Source: Cytophagales bacterium
GTDB taxonomy: Bacteria; Bacteroidota; Bacteroidia; Cytophagales; Cyclobacteriaceae
NCBI GenBank assembly: GCA_013298505.1
Contig: JAAFHY010000002.1
Location: 1-64,000, forward strand
DNA: 64,000 nt
Direction: 5' to 3'
Below, one piece after another: positions 44,608-52,830 of the stretch. The translations under genes were made by a program, and so were the position numbers. Below the pieces are notes generated by a model that worked only from the letters and a program-made list of their open reading frames with translations, searched no databases and had not been told where the DNA came from. Numbering within the stretch: position 1 is the stretch's first letter; each line of letters opens with the position of its first letter.

Positions 44608-45657
44608 ATGTTTGCCAAAGCTATTTCTCCTGTTGAATTAACACCTGCACAGTTAGATATTTACTTACAACAAGGCTGGTTTAGAATGGGGCAATCTATT
44701 TTTACCACTCATTTTATCCGTTTCAAAAATCAACTATTCAGCACGATTTGGTTGCGCATTGCACTGCATCAATTTTTACCCGATGCAGTTCAAATCAAAT
44801 TATCAAAAAAGAATAATGGATTCACTTCGGTTATACAGCCTGCCACACTAACCGAAGAAAAAGAGGATTTGTACTCTCGCTACCGAGCACAACGTTCTTT
44901 TAATCCTTCACCATCACTCCGCGAGTTGTTGCTTGGCGAATCTTCGCTGCACTCAATCTACCAAACATACGAAGTGGCTATTCGCGATGAAGGCAAACTG
45001 ATTGCAGTTGGGTTTTTTGACATGGGTGAAACAAGTGCTGCTGGTATCGTTTCGATTTATGATCCCGCGTATAAAAAATACAGCCTTGGCAAGTATTTGA
45101 TCTATTTGAAAATCCAATATTGTCAATCGCTTGGGCTACAGTATTTCTATCCTGGTTATTTTGTGCCGGGCTATTCCCTATTCGACTACAAACTTTCTAT
45201 TGGCCGAGGTGCATTAGAGTTCTTTGCACTAAATGATAAGCAATGGCTACCTGTGAATCATTTCTCGCAGCAACATATTGCCATCAACAAAATGCAAGTC
45301 ATGCTACAAAATGTTGAGCAAGATTTAACCGTGCTAGAAGTTGAGACGGTAATCGTTAATTACGAATTTTTTGATGTCGCACTACTTCCCGATTTGCGCG
45401 AAGCGGGGTTGTTCGACTTTCCAGTTTTCTTACACAAATCTGTAAGCTCTTTTAATGGAAGCGAGCTGCTGCTTGTTTTTGATGTGCGCGATAGCTTGTT
45501 TTATTTATTTTGGTGTGTGCCTGTTTGGCAAGTTGAAACGGCCAACCCCGATAAAAATTTCTACTCGACTTACTTTTTAAAAATTGCCAGCACTCTTTAT
45601 GTAACAAGCTCGGTACACGAAGCAGCTATTGCGTTTAAGAATAGTTTAGCAGTGTGA
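44608..45657 (+). CDS. Arginyl-tRNA-protein transferase (ATE)-like protein
   Basis: The product has 349 residues. The segment RAQRSFNPSPSLRELLLG and the strand-helix pattern up to GLQYFYPGYFVPGYSLFDYK match the GNAT-like C-terminal half of aminoacyl-tRNA-protein transferases. The N-terminal 70 residues (LQQGWFRMGQSIFTTHF) lack the Cys cluster of eukaryotic Ate1 and bacterial Bpt. The protein probably transfers an amino acid from tRNA to a substrate, or is a related GNAT; which one is not clear. The ATG at 44608 is used; an in-frame TTG lies five codons before. No N-degron partner such as ClpS is adjacent. Confidence 0.65.
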   Translation: MFAKAISPVELTPAQLDIYLQQGWFRMGQSIFTTHFIRFKNQLFSTIWLRIALHQFLPDAVQIKLSKKNNGFTSVIQPATLTEEKEDLYSRYRAQRSFNPSPSLRELLLGESSLHSIYQTYEVAIRDEGKLIAVGFFDMGETSAAGIVSIYDPAYKKYSLGKYLIYLKIQYCQSLGLQYFYPGYFVPGYSLFDYKLSIGRGALEFFALNDKQWLPVNHFSQQHIAINKMQVMLQNVEQDLTVLEVETVIVNYEFFDVALLPDLREAGLFDFPVFLHKSVSSFNGSELLLVFDVRDSLFYLFWCVPVWQVETANPDKNFYSTYFLKIASTLYVTSSVHEAAIAFKNSLAV

Positions 45658-45668
45658 ATACAAAATAG

Positions 45669-45683
45669 TTTTTAGAGATGCCC
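45669..45683. repeat. Solo end of the MITE-like element at 31778-31864
   Basis: TTTTTAGAGATGCCC is identical over 15 bases to 31851-31865, and the bases that follow (TTAATT versus TAATTA) are similar. No partner arm lies nearby. It overlaps the first in-frame ATG (45678) of the next gene. Confidence 0.6.
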
Positions 45684-45731
45684 TTAATTGCTATCTTGAG
45701 TTTGATTTTGCAACCCTCAAACACAACCAGT

Positions 45732-46229
45732 ATGCCCGCACAACCTACCTCATTCGCTACTACATTGTATAGCCTTCTTAAAAAAGTAGAAATTGCCCTT
45801 TGGCTTGCTTTGGTTCTTGGCTTGTTGTTACACTACGGTGGCTATCCTGCAAAAAATGTATTGATGGTTTCGCTTTCTGGTTTGGCCATCGTATTTTTTT
45901 TAGGCGCGTATCAACCATCCAACATTGTACGAAGCGATGATGAAAAATTTGGGTTCATGGATTTGCTTTACCTAACCATTGCACCCAAACTAGTAGGCAT
46001 CAGCATGGCCGTTTCCCTTATCGGGATTCTGTTTTATTTTATCAATGCCAATGTGCAGGGCACCAAGCAGATGTTACTTCTCGGAAGTTTGTCGGGCATT
46101 GCTGCCTCGGTGGTAATTGCAATTGGTGTAGCGATTAAGGCAAAAAATAGTGTCACACTAATACCCATTCTGTATCGCTCAGTACCCGTAGCGATTGCAT
46201 CGGTTTATTTGCTACGTATCATTAGTTAA
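45732..46229 (+). CDS. Small membrane protein of unknown family
   Basis: The product has 165 residues from the ATG at 45732 with five hydrophobic segments, starting LLKKVEIALWLALVLGLLLHYGG (cited in part). An earlier ATG at 45678 would give 183 residues but lies inside the dispersed repeat at 45669-45683, so the later start is preferred. No catalytic motif is visible and the family is not recognised. It is followed by the OmpA gene after 38 bases. Confidence 0.65.
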   Translation: MPAQPTSFATTLYSLLKKVEIALWLALVLGLLLHYGGYPAKNVLMVSLSGLAIVFFLGAYQPSNIVRSDDEKFGFMDLLYLTIAPKLVGISMAVSLIGILFYFINANVQGTKQMLLLGSLSGIAASVVIAIGVAIKAKNSVTLIPILYRSVPVAIASVYLLRIIS

Positions 46230-46267
46230 AAAATAGCTAAACAAAAATTCATTTTTTAAAAACTACA

Positions 46268-46987
46268 ATGATTTACCGCATCCTCGTTTTCTTTTTAGCA
46301 ATCGGCCAAGTAACAAATGGCTATGGTCAAGAAAAAAGAAAAACCAAGATGCCGTTGTTTGTATCTCATTTGAGCGAAGAAAACGCAGCAGTTACCCGAA
46401 GGAAAGGAGCACCTAAACATTTCTTTTTGACCCGAGCTATTTGCTTTAATAAAAAGTGCCGTGGGTTTATTGGGTGGCGCACCCAACAACGCAGCATGCG
46501 CTACGAATACACAAAACCAAGTAAGCAAAAAACAAAACTAACCACACCATTTGATACCACTAGAGTGCGGCAAGACAAGCCGATCAAAATAATGCCTGTA
46601 AAAGACGCAGTTGCACCTGCCACTAAGCCCGTGCAAGCAGACAGCATTATTGTGTTGAGCGAAGTTCTTTTTGAAACCAATAGCTATTACTTGCGCGAAG
46701 AGCTATATCCCACGCTCGACTCTATTGCTAATTACCTGCGAAAAGAGTCTAAGTCTACCACAACCGTTTCGGGGCATACCGATAATACTGGAAAGGAAAG
46801 TTTTAATCTACAGCTATCATCGCAACGCGCAGAGGCTGTTGCCGAATACCTGCTCGATAAGGGAATTGACCCTGAGCGTGTTAATTTTATTGGGTTCGGT
46901 AGTTCGGTGCCTATCCAACCAAACGATACGCCTGAAGGAAGGCGCAAAAATCGGAGAGTAGAAATTTTAATCAAACGGAAACGATAG
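46268..46987 (+). CDS. OmpA-family outer-membrane protein
   Basis: The product has 239 residues. The signal peptide (about 1-20) is followed by a basic, probably disordered region, and the C-terminal OmpA domain runs from about 125. It contains the peptidoglycan-binding features GHTDNTGKESFNLQLSSQRA and NDTPEGRRKNRRVEI. No lipobox is present. It likely anchors the envelope to peptidoglycan. It ends seven bases before the GTG of the acyltransferase gene. Confidence 0.9.
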   Translation: MIYRILVFFLAIGQVTNGYGQEKRKTKMPLFVSHLSEENAAVTRRKGAPKHFFLTRAICFNKKCRGFIGWRTQQRSMRYEYTKPSKQKTKLTTPFDTTRVRQDKPIKIMPVKDAVAPATKPVQADSIIVLSEVLFETNSYYLREELYPTLDSIANYLRKESKSTTTVSGHTDNTGKESFNLQLSSQRAEAVAEYLLDKGIDPERVNFIGFGSSVPIQPNDTPEGRRKNRRVEILIKRKR

Positions 46988-46994
46988 CAACTAC

Positions 46995-48113
46995 GTGAAT
47001 TCGTTCGTCAGCCAAAAATTCAAATTCTGGTCGTTTGTTTCGATGATCTTGCTGGTGTTTGTGCATGGGTACAATCTATCCGATCGGTATTTACAACCTT
47101 GGACGACACCACACGAATCGTTAACGCTTACTTCGTTTACAGAATACCTATTTGCCAATGGCATTTTCCGGTTTCGTATACCGATGCTGTTTATCATTTC
47201 GGGTTATCTATATGCTTTGCACGATTCGGTTTCAAACAAAACGCGCATAAGCAAAAGATTTCAATCACTCATGGTTCCCTATCTTTTGTGGAGTGGCATT
47301 GCACTGGCACTCTGTTATGTATTTGAATTAACTAGTTATGGACATTACTTACTAGAAAAAACACACATGCTACAAATAGATGCCAATCGGTTGTTTATTC
47401 ACGACTACAAGTGGTACGAAGTTACTGCACGATGGCTTTTCTTTCCTGTGGCGTACCAACTTTGGTTTATTCGGGTTTTATTCATTTATAATTTGGCGTA
47501 CCCGATCATAAAGTGGTGCGTTCTTCACTCGAGGTGGCGTTGGCTTTTCTTTGCGATTGTATTTTTATTTTGGTTAAGTACCGGTGGATTGATTTTGATT
47601 GAAGGCGAGGGGCTTCTCTTTTTTTCGTTAGGTGTTTGGATTCAGAAAACTAATTTTCAAATCGAAACCACAAGCAACTACTTTAAACCAACTGGCTGGT
47701 GGATTGTGTTTATCTTTTTAGCACTTCTTAAAACATGGCTTGCCTTTCAAGGGGAAGCAATAATGGGCGAATGGGTTTATCCCATCATTACTTTACTGCA
47801 TAAGATGGTAGTAATTGCTGGATTGATGGCGTGTTGGTTTGGCCTCGACTTTCTGGTAAGATGGTGCATGAATAAAGAATGGTTTGTGAGGTTGAGTTCG
47901 TTTTCGTTTTTTATTTATGTGCTGCACGCGCCATGGGTGGCCATTTTTATAGATGGTACATTTGACCTATTAAACTATTCAATAGGCTATCGAATTATCT
48001 CTTTTAGTTTTTTGCCTCTTGTGGTAATTTGTGTTTGTATATTGGTAGGAATGAGTTTGAGAAAATTAACGCCACGTTTTTACTCTGTATTGACAGGCGG
48101 CCGAGGATTATAA
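46995..48113 (+). CDS. Acyltransferase 3 family membrane protein
   Basis: The product has 372 residues with about ten membrane helices. The N-terminal helix VSMILLVFVHGYN and the segment LWFIRVLFIYNLAYP fit the acyltransferase 3 family, which O-acylates surface polysaccharides or lipids. The catalytic histidine is probably His29 in FVHGY. The start is GTG at 46995, seven bases after the OmpA stop and close to the first helix; the next ATG is inside that helix. The substrate is unknown. Confidence 0.85.
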   Translation: MNSFVSQKFKFWSFVSMILLVFVHGYNLSDRYLQPWTTPHESLTLTSFTEYLFANGIFRFRIPMLFIISGYLYALHDSVSNKTRISKRFQSLMVPYLLWSGIALALCYVFELTSYGHYLLEKTHMLQIDANRLFIHDYKWYEVTARWLFFPVAYQLWFIRVLFIYNLAYPIIKWCVLHSRWRWLFFAIVFLFWLSTGGLILIEGEGLLFFSLGVWIQKTNFQIETTSNYFKPTGWWIVFIFLALLKTWLAFQGEAIMGEWVYPIITLLHKMVVIAGLMACWFGLDFLVRWCMNKEWFVRLSSFSFFIYVLHAPWVAIFIDGTFDLLNYSIGYRIISFSFLPLVVICVCILVGMSLRKLTPRFYSVLTGGRGL

Positions 48114-48137
48114 TTATTTTAGAAAAGAACAAAAGAG

Positions 48138-48554
48138 ATGAATGCAATCACAAAAGAAGAAATTATAAAGGAACTGAGCTTTACTTTTTCGCGTAGTGCT
48201 GGGCCGGGCGGACAAAATGTAAACAAAGTAAATAGCAAGGTAATGTTGCAATGGAATGTGATTGCCTCCAACGCAATTTCTGATAACGAAAGGCAAGTGA
48301 TTTTTAGTAAACTAAATTCCATCATCACTAAAGAGGGTATTTTGTTTATTAGTTCGCAAGAAGCACGATCGCAACTTGCTAATAAAGAAATAGCGGTTAA
48401 AAAATTGGTAAGCACATTGACCAAAGCATTTGCAGTAAAGAAAGTTCGTAAAGCCTCTAAACCTTCTAAGGCTGTTGTGCAAAAACGAATCCTACAAAAG
48501 AAGAAGCTGGGAGAAAAAAAGAAATGGAGACAAAAAGGACAACGCGAGGGGTAA
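48138..48554 (+). CDS. arfB: Alternative ribosome-rescue factor ArfB
   Basis: The product has 138 residues. The release-factor GGQ motif lies in SAGPGGQNVNKVNSKV, with Gly24, Gly25 and Gln26. A highly basic C-terminal tail (KKKLGEKKKWRQKGQREG) is present, as needed for entry into the mRNA channel of stalled ribosomes. ArfB hydrolyses peptidyl-tRNA on non-stop ribosomes. It has normal length and is immediately followed by the promoter of the next gene. Confidence 0.95.
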   Translation: MNAITKEEIIKELSFTFSRSAGPGGQNVNKVNSKVMLQWNVIASNAISDNERQVIFSKLNSIITKEGILFISSQEARSQLANKEIAVKKLVSTLTKAFAVKKVRKASKPSKAVVQKRILQKKKLGEKKKWRQKGQREG

Positions 48555-48585
48555 TTTGTTGGTATGCAAGCCTACCATATATTTG
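48555..48585 (+). promoter_or_regulatory. Bacteroidota-type promoter for the IF2 N-domain-like gene
   Basis: TTTG (48555-48558) and TATATTTG (48578-48585) are separated by exactly 19 bases, an excellent match to TTTG-N19-TAnnTTTG. Transcription would begin about ten bases before the ATG at 48601, giving a very short leader. Confidence 0.65.
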
Positions 48586-48600
48586 CGCAAAATTTGAACT

Positions 48601-49290
48601 ATGAGACTTGGTCAATTATCTAGAAAACTGGGCGTCAGCACGGGCGAAATCATTCGCTTCCTTGCCAACAATAATATTTTCATCAATGAAGACTCAAACA
48701 CCAAAATAGCCGATGAACATGCACACGCTGTAACTAAAAATTACGCGCCCCAACTGCTCGAAGCAATTGAACAAAGTATTTCTGAAGAGAAAGAAATAGA
48801 AAAAGTGGAAGTAACGATCGAACCAGTTGGTGACAAAAATCTTGAAGTACCAGAAGCTTCTCAGCAGCCCTTTTTGCCAGAAGTAATTAAAGCCCCAAAA
48901 ATAGAATTGTCGGGGTTAAAGGTGCTGGGTAAAATTGATATACCTGAAAAAAAGAAAAAAGAAGCGACAGAAAATACCACTGCTGAAAATGAAAACGCAA
49001 AGCAGGCCAGGCCCACTCGATCTATTGCGAGAGACTATGTTGATAGGCCCAGAAAAAATCCAGTAACGCTGCAGCGCGAACGGGAAGAGCGCGAGGCAGA
49101 GAAAAGAAAAAAAGAAAAACTGGCGAAAGAAAAGGAGAAAAAAACCTACAATTACCTAAGTAAGGTAAAAGCCCAAGCACCCATAAAGAAATTAAAAAAA
49201 CTAGAAGAGCTGGTTGAAGTAGCCGAAGAGCCAATTGAAAAAATGCCTACTACCTGGTGGGGTAAATTTATGCGGTGGCTAAATACCTGA
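48601..49290 (+). CDS. Protein with IF-2 N-terminal-like domain
   Basis: The product has 229 residues. Residues 1-50 (RLGQLSRKLGVSTGEIIRFL and following) closely resemble the IF-2 N-terminal/winged module. The middle is a charged low-complexity linker rich in Glu, Lys and Ala with Arg/Glu-rich coils (EREEREAEKRKKEKLAKEKE), and the C-terminus is a Trp-bearing WWGKFMRWLNT. No GTPase or OB domain follows, so it is not IF-2 itself. A ribosome, RNA or nucleoid role is a guess. It is an independent unit with a strong promoter at 48555-48585. Confidence 0.7.
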   Translation: MRLGQLSRKLGVSTGEIIRFLANNNIFINEDSNTKIADEHAHAVTKNYAPQLLEAIEQSISEEKEIEKVEVTIEPVGDKNLEVPEASQQPFLPEVIKAPKIELSGLKVLGKIDIPEKKKKEATENTTAENENAKQARPTRSIARDYVDRPRKNPVTLQREREEREAEKRKKEKLAKEKEKKTYNYLSKVKAQAPIKKLKKLEELVEVAEEPIEKMPTTWWGKFMRWLNT

Positions 49291-49315
49291 TTCGTATCTA
49301 ACCACCGCATCACCT

Positions 49316-52300
49316 TTAGTTTTTCTTAGTCGGTCGTTTGTACTTCACCGGTGGTGCTGGTTCAGGCTTCATCTCTACGGCTTGCGTCTTTAGTGATTTC
49401 AGTGCTTCATCAACGGCTTTTTCCAATTGCGGATCGCGGCCTTTGATCACATCGGCTGGGGATTGCTCCACCTGAATGTCGGGCGAAATGCCAACTCCTT
49501 CTACTGCCCACTGACCATTTACATCGTAGAATCCTCCGCGAGGTGCCACCATGCGTCCACCATCCACAAACGGAGGGGTATCCCACGTGCCCACCAATCC
49601 TCCCCATGTTTTCGTACCGATGAGTGTACCGATTTTCATTTTGTTGAAAAGATAAGGAAGCAAATCTCCACCCGAACCGGCACGCTCATTAATCAACATC
49701 ACTTTAGGCCCGTAAATGGCAGCATGAGGTACCCGAAAGGGTAAGTGTTCTTCCGTGCGCGAGTTAAAGTATCCTTGCAGATCGCGCGCCATGATATCTA
49801 CCATATAGTCGGCTGCCGAGCCACCACCATTGTTACGCTCATCGATGATCGCTCCCTTCTTATCTTGTTGCGCAAAGTAATAGCGATTGAATGAGGTGTA
49901 ACCCGGGTTGCCTGTATTCGGCACATATACATACGCCAACTGACCTTTGGACAACTCATTTACTTTTCTGCGATTGCCCTCCACCCAATCAACCGAACGC
50001 AACTGATTTTCATTTTCAACGGGAACTACAGTGACGATTCGCGCACCTTCTGCTGACGGCTTATTGTTCACTTTAATCTTTGTTTGCCGATTGGCAGTTG
50101 CTTCGAAATATTTATAAAGGTTGACAGTAGTTGAAATTGGTTGACCGTTCACTTCCAAGAGATAATCACCTGCATTGATGTTGACACCCGGTTCGCGCAA
50201 CGGAGCTTTGAGTTCAGGATTCCAACTCTCACCCAAATACGTTTTCTTAAATCGGTAGTAGCCATTTTCAATTTCAAAATCGGCACCGAGCAAACCTACA
50301 GGAACATTATCAATGTTCGGAAAATCTCCACCACTTGTGTATGAATGACCTACGGCCACTTCTCCACCCAAAATATCTACTACATAATTTAAGTCTGAGC
50401 GATGACGCACGTGGTCAATCCACGGGCTGTACCATTTGTACACATCACTCCACGGTGCGCCATGCACATTGTTCACATACAAAAAGTCGCGTTGGTAGCG
50501 CCAGCCTTCGCGGAAGATTTGTTTCCACTCTTCCATCGGATTGATTTTTAATTTCATAGCTCCCGCTACTTCTAATTTACCATCGCCAATTTTTTTATTC
50601 GAATCGCTAGTGCCCACTATTCCCCAGGTTGCCGTACTGCGATAGAGCAACGACTTTCGATCGTGTGAGATGGCAACGTCATTCACGGGCGTGAGATACA
50701 CTTCCGCCTTTCGATCTTTAAGATTGTAGCGATGCAGTGTTTGCCCTGGTTGGTTAGGAACAATCTCTGAATAAAATAAATAACCATCTGGTGCCGGATA
50801 AAGTGCTGCATAGTTTCGCTGCGGAACATCCACTGCCAACATTCGATTCGTCAATCCATCCATGTCAATTTTCACCACGGGAGTTGCATCTTTCTTAGGT
50901 TCTTCTTTTGCCTTCTCTTTTTCATCGTCACTGCGCGGTGCGAGCGGAGAAACATCATCTTTGCTGAGCACCAGCACATACAGTGCGCGGGTGATGGGAC
51001 GATCATACGAGCTCATATCTAACCAACCGGAGTTCAACGCATAATTAGTGCTAGCCAAAAAGTAAATGTATTTCCCAGTCGCATCCCACACCGGTGAAAT
51101 GGCATCGGCCATGCCATCGGTGAGTTGCAGATTTTGGTTTGTTTCAATGTTAAACACTTTGATTACCTTGTGATGGTTGTCTTGAATTTTTGGATAGGCA
51201 ATCCATTTGCTATCGGGCGACCATACCGGATTCAGCGAGCGATTCGGGTGGGCGTAGCGCTCGCTATCAACTCTTTTTGTAATTCCACTGTTCACATCCG
51301 TATACCATAACACATAGTCAGTGTCCGTAAAGGCTATGTACTTCCCATCGGGAGACCAAGTGGGTTTGAAAAAGAAAGTGGGTTTAGCAATGGCGATGGC
51401 TTTGGGTTTTTCTAATCCTTCCTGATCACCAATCATCAATTGATACTCACCACTTGCATCACTGAACCACGCAATCTTTTTTCCATCAGGCGACCACACG
51501 GGTGAGCGATCGGCTGTGCCTGATTGGTGTGTAATGTTTCGCCAGTCTCCTTTCTCTTTAGGGACTGTAAAAATTTCGCCTCGATATTCAAACAATGCCC
51601 GCTGGCCAGTGGGTGAAAGGGATGCGTTCACCAATGAAACTGGCTTTATATCTTCCCATCGTTCGCGTGCCCAATGAAAATCTCCACGCACATTCACCAC
51701 CACACGCTTGGTTGTTCCGTTGGCCGGATTTAAAATATTCAGGTATCCACCTTGTTCATACACAATCAATCCTCCTCCTGCATCCAAACTTTTTGCATCA
51801 AAATCAGAATGAAATGTTTGTTGCTTCAATTCATTTGTGGTTGGATTGTATGACCACACATTATTCGCATAATCGCGCTCGGATAAAAAGTAAACCACGT
51901 TATTCAACCAAACCGGATCCGTGTGTCGCTCGTTGTCAGTTTGGGGTGTCATCTTCAATGAGTAATTTTTCAGATCGACAATCCAAATGGGTTTAGCTTG
52001 ACCACCACGGTAGTTTCTCCACTCGGGATCCCAAAATCCAATTTGTTGATAGGCGATAAACTTTCCATCCTCCGAAATTTCTCCGGCTATGGCACGAGGA
52101 ATCGCCAAGGTCTCCTCCATGCCACCGCTGCGTTTGATCGAATAAATTTTAGACTCCTGAGTCGGTACCCCATCGCGCGAAGACGCGAATAAAACAGCTT
52201 CGCCATCGGGAGTCCAACCAGTTACATTATCTGCACCCGGATGCCAGGTCAGTCTTTCCGGTTGACCGCCCTCGCTTGGAATGATGTACACATCGGTATT

Positions 52301-52549
52301 ACCATCGTATTGCCCAGTAAATGCAATGTATTTTCCATCGGGCGAAAAGTGAGGCAAACTCTCCTGACCTTCATTGCTGGTAAGACGTCTGGCCTCACCA
52401 CCTTCTTTGCCAACAATCCACAGGTCGTTAGCATACACAAAAGCAATACTTGTTTGATTGATCGTAGGCTGACGAAGCAACATAGTGCCTTGTGCCCAGC
52501 TTAAGTGAGAGGAAATAGAGACGATGATTATGGTAAATAATTTTCTCAT
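49316..52549 (-). CDS. Exported tricorn-like S41 peptidase
   Basis: The product has 1077 residues. The signal peptide (about 1-19) is followed by a large WD40/PD40-like beta-propeller region with SPDGKYIAFTG-type repeats (about 25-570), a PDZ domain near 790-860 and a C-terminal S41 peptidase domain. The catalytic serine is in ERAGSGGDLLPY near residue 957, preceded by DERNNGGGSA. This is the tricorn protease architecture. It probably degrades peptides in the periplasm. The length is typical. Confidence 0.92.
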   Translation of the reverse strand: MRKLFTIIIVSISSHLSWAQGTMLLRQPTINQTSIAFVYANDLWIVGKEGGEARRLTSNEGQESLPHFSPDGKYIAFTGQYDGNTDVYIIPSEGGQPERLTWHPGADNVTGWTPDGEAVLFASSRDGVPTQESKIYSIKRSGGMEETLAIPRAIAGEISEDGKFIAYQQIGFWDPEWRNYRGGQAKPIWIVDLKNYSLKMTPQTDNERHTDPVWLNNVVYFLSERDYANNVWSYNPTTNELKQQTFHSDFDAKSLDAGGGLIVYEQGGYLNILNPANGTTKRVVVNVRGDFHWARERWEDIKPVSLVNASLSPTGQRALFEYRGEIFTVPKEKGDWRNITHQSGTADRSPVWSPDGKKIAWFSDASGEYQLMIGDQEGLEKPKAIAIAKPTFFFKPTWSPDGKYIAFTDTDYVLWYTDVNSGITKRVDSERYAHPNRSLNPVWSPDSKWIAYPKIQDNHHKVIKVFNIETNQNLQLTDGMADAISPVWDATGKYIYFLASTNYALNSGWLDMSSYDRPITRALYVLVLSKDDVSPLAPRSDDEKEKAKEEPKKDATPVVKIDMDGLTNRMLAVDVPQRNYAALYPAPDGYLFYSEIVPNQPGQTLHRYNLKDRKAEVYLTPVNDVAISHDRKSLLYRSTATWGIVGTSDSNKKIGDGKLEVAGAMKLKINPMEEWKQIFREGWRYQRDFLYVNNVHGAPWSDVYKWYSPWIDHVRHRSDLNYVVDILGGEVAVGHSYTSGGDFPNIDNVPVGLLGADFEIENGYYRFKKTYLGESWNPELKAPLREPGVNINAGDYLLEVNGQPISTTVNLYKYFEATANRQTKIKVNNKPSAEGARIVTVVPVENENQLRSVDWVEGNRRKVNELSKGQLAYVYVPNTGNPGYTSFNRYYFAQQDKKGAIIDERNNGGGSAADYMVDIMARDLQGYFNSRTEEHLPFRVPHAAIYGPKVMLINERAGSGGDLLPYLFNKMKIGTLIGTKTWGGLVGTWDTPPFVDGGRMVAPRGGFYDVNGQWAVEGVGISPDIQVEQSPADVIKGRDPQLEKAVDEALKSLKTQAVEMKPEPAPPVKYKRPTKKN

Positions 52550-52586
52550 ATGTCTGTTAGAATTTGCGACTTCAAAATAGTAGGTA

Positions 52587-52627
52587 AAAAAATCAAAAAC
52601 CCTACCGTTTGCATAAAAAGGCAGGGT
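52587..52627 (-). terminator. Intrinsic terminator after the 48-residue gene
   Basis: On the minus strand ACCCTGCC (52627-52620) pairs with GGTAGGGT (52606-52599) with one mismatch, followed by TTTTTGATTTTTTT. It lies between the small gene and the tricorn-like gene and gives the small gene its own 3' end. Confidence 0.7.
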
Positions 52628-52655
52628 CTCTAAAGTTGTATGCAGGGCTGCTCGG

Positions 52656-52802
52656 TTAATCCAACGCGTTCAGGGTGGTCCAATAGCGATAGGCCACAAT
52701 GACCTTCTCAAGTTTACTCAACTTCGTAATATCCTTTTTGCTGTAACGAGGAAGAATGACTTTGTTGAGTGACGCCAACAGCTTAAAAATACTCTTCTTC
52801 AT
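52656..52802 (-). CDS. 48-residue basic protein
   Basis: The product has 48 residues, beginning MKKSIFKLLASLNKVILPRY and ending YRYWTTLNALD, with an ATG at 52802 and TAA at 52656. It is basic and amphipathic, with no signal peptide. I recall similar small proteins in Cytophagales, but the function is unknown. It lies between the 858-residue sensor-like gene and the tricorn gene, and has its own downstream terminator at 52587-52627, which supports it as a real transcription unit. Confidence 0.65.
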   Translation of the reverse strand: MKKSIFKLLASLNKVILPRYSKKDITKLSKLEKVIVAYRYWTTLNALD

Positions 52803-52830
52803 ACGGTACGGTTAGGTTTCGAAAATCAAG

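Noticed and set aside
49270-49310. ATGCGGTGG / CCACCGCAT inverted repeat between two convergent genes
   Set aside because: The 9-bp stem has a 23-base loop, overlaps the end of the IF2-like coding region and lacks a T-run on either strand; it may be chance or codon-driven.
51595-51996. Plus-strand reading frame antisense to the tricorn-like gene
   Set aside because: The composition follows the opposite strand's codons and no domain is visible.
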